Below are positions 1 to 5,828 of a stretch of 7,688 nt of DNA, one piece after another. A program made the translations under genes and the position numbers. The DNA lies in contig CAKUYG010000103.1 in the NCBI GenBank assembly GCA_934702165.1, forward strand, positions 1 through 7,688, given 5' to 3'. Position 1 is the first letter of the stretch; every line of letters begins with the position of its first letter. Source of the DNA: an uncultured Bacteroidales bacterium. GTDB taxonomy: Bacteria; Bacteroidota; Bacteroidia; Bacteroidales; UBA932. The notes below the pieces were generated by a model. It was not told the origin of the DNA. It did not search any database and saw nothing but the letters and a program-made list of their open reading frames with translations.

Positions 1-66
1 CCGCAGAACCGGAGCTTGCGTCGCAGCCAGCTTCAGCACCTGAGCCAGCCGCAGAACCGGAACTGC
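1..66 (+). repeat. Imperfect 48-bp in-frame direct repeat in the Pro-rich region
   Basis: CCGCAGAACCGG occurs at 1-12 and again at 49-60, a period of 48 bp (16 codons), and the similarity continues a few bases further as GAGCTTGC versus AACTGC. In frame it encodes AEPEL twice. This is the usual signature of slippage expansion in a low-complexity linker. The part of the array upstream of the window cannot be seen. Confidence 0.6.
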
Positions 67-365
67 AGCAAGCCCCAGCAGTCTCGGAGCCACAACCGAC
101 CGCCGAACCCTCCGCCGAGCCACAGCCGCAATCGGTCACACAGTCGGTCACAGAGCCACATTTGCAGCCAAAGCCTCAGCCAATTGCAGAACCCCAACCG
201 CGACATACCTCGCAACGCCGTTTCCGCTGGTGGGTTCCGGTGCTTATTCTGCTGGCCGTGGCCGCAGTCGCACTGCTGGCCTTTCTGACCGTGGCGCAGG
301 TGGCCCCGGACTTCGTTGACTCTATATTGTATAGTCCAGAAGAACTCAGAATAATCAATTACTGA
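1..365 (+). CDS. C-terminal end of a Pro/Gln/Glu-rich single-pass membrane protein (5' end outside window)
   Basis: The reading frame is open from base 3 to the TGA at 363-365, so this is the last ~120 residues of a longer protein. Seen: about 75 residues rich in Ala, Glu, Pro and Gln with imperfect repeats (AEPEL occurs twice, 16 residues apart), then a basic patch (QRRFRWW), one hydrophobic segment (VPVLILLAVAAVALLAF), and a tail of about 30 residues ending EELRIINY. By the positive-inside rule the Pro-rich part is cytoplasmic and the short tail periplasmic. The stop overlaps the Nudix start by one base (TGATG), suggesting a shared transcript. I do not recognise the family with confidence. 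One possibility is a Bacteroidota membrane-anchored protein with an N-terminal HU-like DNA-binding domain, but that part is not in view. The coding frame is well supported; the function is unknown. Confidence 0.65.
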   Translation, partial: AEPELASQPASAPEPAAEPELQQAPAVSEPQPTAEPSAEPQPQSVTQSVTEPHLQPKPQPIAEPQPRHTSQRRFRWWVPVLILLAVAAVALLAFLTVAQVAPDFVDSILYSPEELRIINY

Positions 366-367
366 TG
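363..367 (+). promoter_or_regulatory. TGATG stop/start overlap (translational coupling)
   Basis: The TGA at 363-365 ending the upstream membrane protein shares its last base with the ATG at 365-367 of the Nudix gene. Such overlaps usually mean that ribosomes terminating on the first gene restart on the second. This supports 365 as a usable start, although the conserved Nudix homology only begins near the in-frame ATG at 437. Confidence 0.55.
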
Positions 368-1315
368 ACAGACTTGATATATCCTGCTTCTACGGCGCCC
401 GTTCTTCGCGGAAGCGACCGTACGGTCTCAACCGAGATGCTCCCTGTTGTGGATGAGCACGGCAACGTCATCGCTCAGGCATCGCGGGCTTTCTGCCACG
501 GCCGCATGGCGAAGCCGCACCCCGCCGCTCCGGAAACCACCGGCCGTACGGCAAACAGGCAGACCGTCACAGCCGCACGGCAAACCGCCACGGTTTCGGA
601 TCCCGTGCGCACGGGGCTGAAGTCGTGCGCACCAGGTGGTGTTGTGCGCACGGAACGGTCCGAGGAGGGTGTCCCGTGCGCACCGGACGGCATTTTACGC
701 ACGGAAGTGCCTCTCGTGCGCACGGGAGCGGAGTTTTCAGCCCCCGGATACGGTGAGCATGGCAATGACGGTGGTCCTCTCGTGCGCACGGCGGCTGCCC
801 CGACTGCCAAACCGGCAACCCCAGCCTCCTGCGCCCCCGAAGCCGCTGCCAAACCGGCAACCCCAGCCTCCTCCGCCTACGAAGCCGCAAAACCCCTCCA
901 CCCGGTGGTCCACCTCCACATCGTCAGCCGCGACGGACGGATCTACCTTCAGCAGCGCAGCGCCACCAAGGACCTGCTGCCTCTGCGCTGGGACACTGCC
1001 GTCGGCGGACACGTCGCCTATGGTGAGTATATTCTGGAAGCCCTTTACCGCGAGGCCTCCGAAGAACTGGGCTTCACCGACTTCAACCCGGTCTTCATTA
1101 CTTCCTATGTGTTTGAGTCCGAGGCGGAAAGGGAACTGGTCAATGTCTTCGCCACAGTCGGGGACTTCACCCTCAAGCCAGACGGGGACGAGGTGATAGC
1201 CGGGCGGTACTGGTCTCCCGAAGAGATCGAGGCCGCCTGCGGCAAAAACATCCTCACACCCAACTTCGAGTCCGAATACCACAAGATAAAAAATTCCCTC
1301 CAAGCCCTTTTGTGA
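365..1315 (+). CDS. Nudix hydrolase with a large repeat-derived insertion
   Basis: Nudix enzymes hydrolyse nucleoside diphosphates linked to another moiety, using divalent metal bound by the Nudix box. The box is complete and matches the consensus at residues 215-237: GHVAYGE, then seven residues, then REASEELGF, so R229, E230, E233 and E234 are all present. Around it are other features of this Bacteroidota subfamily: LPVVDEHGNVI (26-36), HPVVHLHI (179-186), WDTAVGG (209-215) and a C-terminal TPNFESEY. A typical relative is about 170-180 residues, while this one is 316. The surplus is residues ~52-177, a low-complexity stretch rich in VRT, CAP and AKPATPAS motifs, placed between the first strand and the HPVVHLH strand. 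It stays in frame and leaves the catalytic half intact. The first 24 residues also look non-homologous, so ATG 437 is an alternative start. The gene overlaps both neighbours at TGATG junctions. Substrate unknown; a wall- or nucleotide-sugar-related pyrophosphate is an inference from context. Confidence 0.9.
   Translation: MTDLIYPASTAPVLRGSDRTVSTEMLPVVDEHGNVIAQASRAFCHGRMAKPHPAAPETTGRTANRQTVTAARQTATVSDPVRTGLKSCAPGGVVRTERSEEGVPCAPDGILRTEVPLVRTGAEFSAPGYGEHGNDGGPLVRTAAAPTAKPATPASCAPEAAAKPATPASSAYEAAKPLHPVVHLHIVSRDGRIYLQQRSATKDLLPLRWDTAVGGHVAYGEYILEALYREASEELGFTDFNPVFITSYVFESEAERELVNVFATVGDFTLKPDGDEVIAGRYWSPEEIEAACGKNILTPNFESEYHKIKNSLQALL
416..427. repeat. Perfect 12-bp palindrome GACCGTACGGTC
   Basis: This self-complementary 12-mer lies in the N-terminal extension of the Nudix gene, 9 bp before the alternative start ATG 437. 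A related palindrome, GCCGTACGGC, occurs at 543-552, and its right half with following bases (CCGTACGGCAAAC, 544-556) recurs with one change at 573-585. These look like members of the same CCGT-xxxx-ACGG repeat family as the GTGCGCAC array downstream. An operator role is possible but unsupported. Confidence 0.4.
602..791. repeat. Array of seven GTGCGCAC palindromic repeats
   Basis: The 8-bp palindrome GTGCGCAC occurs exactly at 605, 625, 644, 676, 716 and 782, and a two-mismatch copy lies at 695-702 (TTACGCAC). The best copy extends to a 14-bp palindrome, CCCGTGCGCACGGG (602-615), and the flanks of most copies fit the same extended form. Centre-to-centre spacings are 20, 19, 32, 19, 21 and 66 bp. 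Copies fall in different codon phases, so they encode VRT in one phase and CAP in another; the conserved unit is therefore the DNA and not the peptide. Confidence 0.75.
806..889 (+). repeat. Two tandem 42-bp units (AKPATPAS...EAA)
   Basis: Units at 806-847 and 848-889 encode AKPATPASCAPEAA and AKPATPASSAYEAA. They differ at only a few bases, and the following codons AAA CCC begin to resemble a third unit (KP) before the conserved LHPVVHLH strand resumes. The period is a whole number of codons, so copy-number change would keep the Nudix frame. This is a separate repeat type from the GTGCGCAC array next to it. Confidence 0.85.
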
Positions 1316-1317
1316 TG
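1313..1317 (+). promoter_or_regulatory. TGATG stop/start overlap between the Nudix and DUF4922-SpoIID genes
   Basis: The Nudix stop TGA (1313-1315) shares a base with ATG 1315-1317. An in-frame GTG at 1312 precedes it, so the DUF4922 protein could start one codon earlier. I prefer the ATG because it repeats the TGATG arrangement seen at 363-367. Confidence 0.6.
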
Positions 1318-3396
1318 CAGGAAATAGAGAAGTTCATCAACGACCAACTGTCCGTGTGGCCTCTGGCCGCATCAAATTTCAGGGCTCTCAAGTCCGCCAG
1401 GACCAGGCAGCTGGAAGTGGACGGGCTGCTGTGCACCGTCCAGTGCAACCCCCGGCGTGTCATCTCGAGCACAGCCGACACCAGCCCCGAGGCCATAGCG
1501 GCCCGAAAGTGCTTCCTCTGTGAGGAAAACAGGCCCGCAGAGCAGTTTCACCTCAAGTTCGAGGGCCGAAAGGGGAGAAACTACCGCATACAGGTCAACC
1601 CGTACCCGATTTTCCCGGGCCACCTTGTGATAGTGCGCGATGAGCACATCCCGCAGGAGATATGGCACCATTTTCCGGACATGCTGGATTTTGCGATGAA
1701 ATACCAGGGCTACACCGTGTTCTACAACGGCCCGGCCAGCGGGGCATCCGCCCCTGATCATCTTCATTTCCAGGCTGTTCCGAGACAATCTCTTCCTCTG
1801 GAGAGAGCCGTGGACGCATACCTCGACCACCCCGGGGAACCTCTGGCCTCAGTCAAGGATGCGACCCTGTACCGTTATGCTCGCTTCACCGAGGGTGTCT
1901 TCGCCCTCAAGGCCACGACCTCCAAGTCCATGGCGAAACTTTTCTACCGCCTGCTCGACTGCACGGACAAGGTAGAAGGGGAGGTCGAGCCGAAATTCAA
2001 TCTCTTCACATATTGCCGGGATGGTGAGTACAGAGCCTTTGTCACCCTTCGTAAGTCCAAGCGATCTTATCATTATTATTCTGATGGTCAGGACCATCTG
2101 ACCATAAGTCCGGGCGCCGCCGACATGGCCGGATACTTCGTTGCCCCTTTCGAGGACGATTTCGAGAAGGTCACGTCCGCACAGCTTGAAGAGATGCTCT
2201 CCGAGGTGTCGATTTCGCGCAAAGAGAGGGAGATGATAGAGTGGAGGCTCACACGCACCCAGCCGAAGGTCAGCGTGGGCATAATGTCAGCCAAGGAGAT
2301 ACGCTTCGAGATCATCTCCGACGGGGCCGGTCCGCAGAAAGTCAGCTGGCAGGACGGCCGCATTGTCTACAACGGGATGATATACGACGAATTGTATTTT
2401 GATTCCATCACCCGCTCGACCCTGTTTGCCGAAGCATCTTTCATACTGTACGACGTCGTGATAGGGATTGATTTCCATTGGCAGCAGAGGCGCACCCTCA
2501 AGTTTGCCGGGGGGCTCAAGTTCATAGTCGAAGGGGACTGCATCACCGCGGTGAACTGCATCGGAATGGAGAATTACCTTCTCAGCGTCATATCTTCCGA
2601 GATGAAGTCATCGTCTTCGCTTGAACTCCTCAAGGCCCACGCAGTCATCTCACGCAGCTGGCTGCAAGCAAGAATGGAAGAAAGAAAAACAGGCCGGCCG
2701 TCGCCGCACCGAAACTTCGATGTCTGCGCTGACGACCATTGTCAACGGTATCAAGGACTTACCATGGCAGTGGGGGAGAATGTCCGCCGCGCGATAGACC
2801 AGACCTGGGGACAGGTTCTCCGCTATGGAGGCGAGCTTTGCGACACCCGCTATTCCAAGTGCTGCGGCGGCCGCACAGAACTTTACAGCACCTGCTGGGA
2901 AGACAAGGACTTCCCTTACCTTCAGAGCGTGGAGGACCGCTTCTGCGACTGCGAGCACTCTGAGATTCTCTCGCAGGTGCTCAACGACTATGACATGGAG
3001 ACGAGGGACTTCCACGACTGGAGCGTGAGATACAACGCCGCAGAACTTTCGGAACTTGTCCGCCGCCGCACGGGCATCGATTTCGGTGACATCCTCTCTC
3101 TTGAACCCCTTGACAGAGGCCCTTCCGGCCGCATCAAATATTTGAAAATCAACGGTTCGAAACGTTCTGCGGTGATAGGCAAGGAACTCGCTATACGCCG
3201 TGCCCTGAGCGACACGCACCTCAAGAGTTCGGCTTTTGAGGTGACGCGCGAGGGCGATGACTTCATCCTTGCCGGGCGCGGTTGGGGCCATGGTGTGGGC
3301 CTCTGCCAGATCGGTGCCGCAGTGATGGCTTCAGAAGGATACGATTACAGACAGATACTTTCTCACTACTATGTCGGAGCGGAAGTTGAGCAGTAA
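1315..3396 (+). CDS. DUF4922 (HIT/GalT-like) and SpoIID/LytB fusion protein
   Basis: This is a 693-residue two-part protein. The N-terminal part (~1-310) is DUF4922: a CFLC pair (C66, C69) and the motif APDHLHFQ (H149, H151, Q153) fit the HxHxQ site of the HIT superfamily's GalT/Ap4A-phosphorylase branch, in which the second His carries a nucleotide. The C-terminal part (~400-690) is SpoIID/LytB, a lytic transglycosylase family first known from sporulation. It has the presumed catalytic E429 in VISSEMK followed by LLKAHAVISRSW, a CADDHC motif (C471, H475, C476) like the zinc site of clostridial SpoIID, SKCCGG (514-519), and the signature GWGHGVGLCQIGA (656-668). There is no signal peptide or membrane segment, and Cys is frequent (also FCDCEH, 543-548), suggesting a cytoplasmic protein. 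The gene overlaps the Nudix gene by 1 bp and the permease gene by 26 bp. Inferred role: processing imported muropeptides, possibly linked to sugar-nucleotide chemistry. Domain calls are firm; biochemical role uncertain. Confidence 0.88.
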   Translation: MQEIEKFINDQLSVWPLAASNFRALKSARTRQLEVDGLLCTVQCNPRRVISSTADTSPEAIAARKCFLCEENRPAEQFHLKFEGRKGRNYRIQVNPYPIFPGHLVIVRDEHIPQEIWHHFPDMLDFAMKYQGYTVFYNGPASGASAPDHLHFQAVPRQSLPLERAVDAYLDHPGEPLASVKDATLYRYARFTEGVFALKATTSKSMAKLFYRLLDCTDKVEGEVEPKFNLFTYCRDGEYRAFVTLRKSKRSYHYYSDGQDHLTISPGAADMAGYFVAPFEDDFEKVTSAQLEEMLSEVSISRKEREMIEWRLTRTQPKVSVGIMSAKEIRFEIISDGAGPQKVSWQDGRIVYNGMIYDELYFDSITRSTLFAEASFILYDVVIGIDFHWQQRRTLKFAGGLKFIVEGDCITAVNCIGMENYLLSVISSEMKSSSSLELLKAHAVISRSWLQARMEERKTGRPSPHRNFDVCADDHCQRYQGLTMAVGENVRRAIDQTWGQVLRYGGELCDTRYSKCCGGRTELYSTCWEDKDFPYLQSVEDRFCDCEHSEILSQVLNDYDMETRDFHDWSVRYNAAELSELVRRRTGIDFGDILSLEPLDRGPSGRIKYLKINGSKRSAVIGKELAIRRALSDTHLKSSAFEVTREGDDFILAGRGWGHGVGLCQIGAAVMASEGYDYRQILSHYYVGAEVEQ

Positions 3397-4621
3397 CCCA
3401 TGGGCCTGGGTGCCGACCCTCTATTTTGCGGAGGGCATACCGTATTTCATCGTCAACGTCATATCCGTCACGATGTTCAAGCGTCTCGGGATGTCCAACG
3501 GCGATGTGGCGGCTTACACTGCGCTTCTCTATCTTCCGTGGGTCATCAAGCCGCTCTGGAGTCCGTTTGTGGACGTGATCCGTACCAAGAGGTGGTGGAT
3601 TCTTGCCATGCAGGCCCTTGTTACTGTGGGGTTTGCGGCTCTGGCCCTGTCGGTGAGCCCCGATGCTTTCGGGCTGTCGATAGTCTGTTTCTACATCATC
3701 GCGTTCGCCTCGGCCACCCACGACATAGCGGCCGACGGTTTCTACCTGCTTGCCCTGGACGAGAGGGACCAGTCCTTGTTCGTCGGGATCAGGAGTACGT
3801 TTTACCGTATATCCTCAGTCTTCGGGCAGGGAGTGATAGTGGTCCTGGCAGGGGTTCTGGAGGAGCGTCTCGGAGACATCCCCGCAGCGTGGAGCTTGAC
3901 GATAGGTGGCGCGTCACTGCTTTTCGCCCTGCTCGCTCTCTGGCACCTCTTCTCACTCCCGAAAGTCGAGAATGCCGCCCACGACAAGGCTCCCGGGGAC
4001 ATCCTCAAAGATTTTTCCAGGGCATGGGTGACGTTTTTCCGTAAGGACGGGGTATGGCTCGCGATAGTGTTCATGCTTCTCTACCGGCTCCCGGAAGCGT
4101 TGTCCGTCAAGATGTTGACCCCATTCCTGCTCGATTCCGTACAGGACGGGGGACTCGGGCTCAGCACTGCGGCTTCCGGACTTGTGTACGGGACTGTCGG
4201 GGTGATCGCCCTGACGGTCGGGGGCATACTCGGCGGTGTTTTCGCCGCCTCCAATGGCCTGCGCAGGTCGCTCTGGCCCATGTCGCTCGCTCTGGCCCTG
4301 CCGTGCGCCGTTTACCTCTATATGGCTGTGGCACAGCCTTCTGCGATGTGGGTGGTGTATCTGTGCGTGGCCTTTGACCAGTTGGGCTACGGTTTCGGGT
4401 TCACCGCTTACATGCTCTATATGATGCGCTTCTCCGAAGGGGAGTTCAAGACTTCCCACTACGCTATATGCACGGCCTTCATGGCTCTCTCCATGATGCT
4501 CCCGGGCTTTTTTGCCGGCTGGCTGCAGGAGGCCGCCGGTTATGTTGGATTCTTCACAATTGTAATGTTATGCTGTCTGGCAACCGTTTCCGTTACTTTC
4601 TTTGCGCGGCGGCGCTGCTGA
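3371..4621 (+). CDS. AmpG-like major facilitator permease, probable muropeptide importer
   Basis: This is a 416-residue, very hydrophobic inner-membrane protein with about 12 predicted membrane segments in two halves, separated by a charged cytoplasmic loop near residues 197-222. The N-terminal WVPTLYFAEGIPYF, LPWVIKPLWSPFVD, and especially HDIAADGFYLLAL (117-129) resemble the AmpG/acetyl-CoA transporter branch, where the equivalent motif is similar to QDIAxDG. AmpG family members import anhydro-muropeptides or related sugars with protons for wall recycling. The start at ATG 3371 lies 26 bp inside the upstream SpoIID gene, and no later in-frame start would preserve the conserved N-terminus. 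The 3' end overlaps the NamZ gene by 52 bp. Position between a lytic transglycosylase and a muramidase supports a wall-fragment substrate, but the substrate itself (anhydro-muropeptide, MurNAc or a disaccharide) cannot be read from sequence. Confidence 0.87.
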   Translation: MSERKLSSNPWAWVPTLYFAEGIPYFIVNVISVTMFKRLGMSNGDVAAYTALLYLPWVIKPLWSPFVDVIRTKRWWILAMQALVTVGFAALALSVSPDAFGLSIVCFYIIAFASATHDIAADGFYLLALDERDQSLFVGIRSTFYRISSVFGQGVIVVLAGVLEERLGDIPAAWSLTIGGASLLFALLALWHLFSLPKVENAAHDKAPGDILKDFSRAWVTFFRKDGVWLAIVFMLLYRLPEALSVKMLTPFLLDSVQDGGLGLSTAASGLVYGTVGVIALTVGGILGGVFAASNGLRRSLWPMSLALALPCAVYLYMAVAQPSAMWVVYLCVAFDQLGYGFGFTAYMLYMMRFSEGEFKTSHYAICTAFMALSMMLPGFFAGWLQEAAGYVGFFTIVMLCCLATVSVTFFARRRC

Positions 4622-5826
4622 GTGCCGTCTGCCTCCAGGCCCGGGTCAAACCCGGCATCGAGGTTCTCCGTGAACGTGGATTTTCCGGCCTAGCCGGGAT
4701 GAGGGTGGGGCTGGTGACCAACCCGTCAGGTGTTGATTCTCAGCTCAATTCGACCATTGACATTCTCTATGACGCTCCGGGCGTGGAGCTTGTAGCCCTG
4801 TTTGCACCGGAGCACGGGGTGAGGGGCGATGTGTACGCAGGCGGCAAGGTGGAGTCCGGTAAGGATGCCCGTACTGGATTGCCTGTCAATTCGTTGTACG
4901 GGTCCACGCGCGAACCGTCCCCCGAGATGCTCAAGGGCATCGACATCATGATCTATGACATCCAGGACGTGGGCAGCCGTTCCTACACGTTCATCTCCAC
5001 CCTGGGGCTGGTGATGCGAGCCTGTGCCAGGGCCGAGATTCCGGTGATGGTGCTGGACAGGCCCAACCCTCTCGGGGGCAACAAGATAGAGGGGCCGCTG
5101 GTGGAACCGGGGTTCAACTCATTCGTGAGCCAGTACCGGATCCCTTATGTCTACGGCCTCACCGTGGGCGAACTTGCCATGCTCATCAACGAAGAGGGTC
5201 TCAACCGTGGGCAGAACGGCAGGGAGGAACCCCTGAAATGCAGCCTGCTCGTGGTGCCGATGGAAGGCTGGAGCCGCGACATGCTCTTCAGTGACACGGG
5301 CCTGCCGTGGGTGCTCCCGTCCCCGAACATCCCTTATCCCGAGAGCGCGCTGTGCTACCCGTCAGCCGGCCTGATAGGGGAGATGTACAACTACCTCAAC
5401 ATCGGCATTGGCTACACCCTCCCGTTCGCCACTTTCGCCGAGGAATGGGTGGATGCCGACCGGCTCAAGGAAGTGCTTGACAGTTACGCCGTTCCGGGGG
5501 TTGCATGGAGAACCATACACTACAAGCCTACATCCGGCCGGCTTTCCGGGAAACTCATCCACGGGGTACAGTATTACTACACGGACTACGATGCCGCGAC
5601 CATCACTCTGACCCAGTTCTACGTGATGCAGGCCATCTGGGAGCTGTACGGCAAGAACCCGTTTGCCCTCTCCGCCGAGCGCATCCCGATGTTCAACAAG
5701 GTCTGCGGCACTGATTTTGTCAGCACCACATTCGGGCAGAGCCTCAAGGTGTCTGACATCGCGGACTTCTGGTCCAAGGATGTGGAGGCATTCAGGCAGC
5801 TGTCCGCCAAATATCATCTTTATTGA
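4570..5826 (+). CDS. namZ: Exo-beta-N-acetylmuramidase NamZ (DUF1343, GH171), secreted
   Basis: NamZ removes MurNAc from the non-reducing end of peptidoglycan fragments. The preferred start, ATG 4570, gives 418 residues beginning with a signal peptide: basic NRFR, hydrophobic YFLCAAALLSAV, likely cut after CLQA near residue 24. The frame is open back to ATG 4468, but that adds 34 residues with no signal character. No good lipobox is seen, so export to the periplasm or beyond is expected. Family motifs in order: GLVTNPSGVD, FAPEHGVRG (78-86; E81 corresponds to the glutamate implicated in catalysis in the Bacillus enzyme, as I recall), DIQDVGSRSYTF, VLDRPNPLGG, PSPNIPYPESALCYP, then NIGIGYTLPF. 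The length is typical for the family. It overlaps the permease gene by 52 bp, and the pairing of a secreted muramidase with an importer suggests coupled release and uptake of MurNAc-containing products. The downstream gene starts 2 bp after its stop. Confidence 0.88.
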   Translation: MLSGNRFRYFLCAAALLSAVCLQARVKPGIEVLRERGFSGLAGMRVGLVTNPSGVDSQLNSTIDILYDAPGVELVALFAPEHGVRGDVYAGGKVESGKDARTGLPVNSLYGSTREPSPEMLKGIDIMIYDIQDVGSRSYTFISTLGLVMRACARAEIPVMVLDRPNPLGGNKIEGPLVEPGFNSFVSQYRIPYVYGLTVGELAMLINEEGLNRGQNGREEPLKCSLLVVPMEGWSRDMLFSDTGLPWVLPSPNIPYPESALCYPSAGLIGEMYNYLNIGIGYTLPFATFAEEWVDADRLKEVLDSYAVPGVAWRTIHYKPTSGRLSGKLIHGVQYYYTDYDAATITLTQFYVMQAIWELYGKNPFALSAERIPMFNKVCGTDFVSTTFGQSLKVSDIADFWSKDVEAFRQLSAKYHLY

Positions 5827-5828
5827 AT

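Larger units (their letters stand above)
518..895 (+). other. In-frame low-complexity insertion inside the Nudix coding sequence
   Basis: Residues ~52-177 of the Nudix protein have no place in a Nudix fold: they separate the conserved N-terminal strand (ending CHGRMAKP) from the HPVVHLH strand. The stretch consists of short repeats: CCGTACGGC-type palindromes, then seven GTGCGCAC palindromes, then two 42-bp tandem units. KPHP at the left edge and KPLHP at the right edge resemble each other, consistent with duplication or insertion at that point. Several other frames on both strands are also open across it, as expected for repeat-built GC-rich DNA without stops. The boundaries are estimated from recalled family homology, not from an alignment. 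Confidence 0.65.

Noticed and set aside
316..335. AT-rich TTGAC...TATATTGTATAGT patch as a promoter for the Nudix gene
   Set aside because: The spacing does not fit either a sigma-70-type or a Bacteroidota -33/-7 promoter, and the patch lies inside the coding tail of the upstream protein. An internal promoter cannot be excluded but is not supported.
602..791. Possible CRISPR array from regularly spaced short repeats
   Set aside because: The repeat core is only 8-14 bp, spacings are irregular (19-66 bp between centres), the intervening DNA is too short to be spacers, and the whole stretch lies in an open Nudix frame. No cas gene is nearby.
636..1196. 186-codon plus-strand frame overlapping the Nudix gene
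   Set aside because: Its sequence is the GTGCGCAC repeat read in another phase (CAR/RAH motifs) and then an out-of-frame reading of the Nudix box. No independent homology is visible.
737..1303. 188-codon minus-strand frame
   Set aside because: It is opposite the conserved Nudix box, and its Gly-rich portion is the complement of the tandem repeat.
2650..3291. 213-codon open frame on the minus strand
   Set aside because: It lies wholly opposite the SpoIID domain, whose catalytic and signature motifs are intact on the plus strand. It is a by-product of GC-rich codon use.
4585..4645. Lipoprotein signal (lipobox) in NamZ
   Set aside because: Neither cysteine in the signal peptide is preceded by a small residue in the right context (YFLC, SAVC with Val at -1), so an ordinary signal peptide cut after CLQA fits better.
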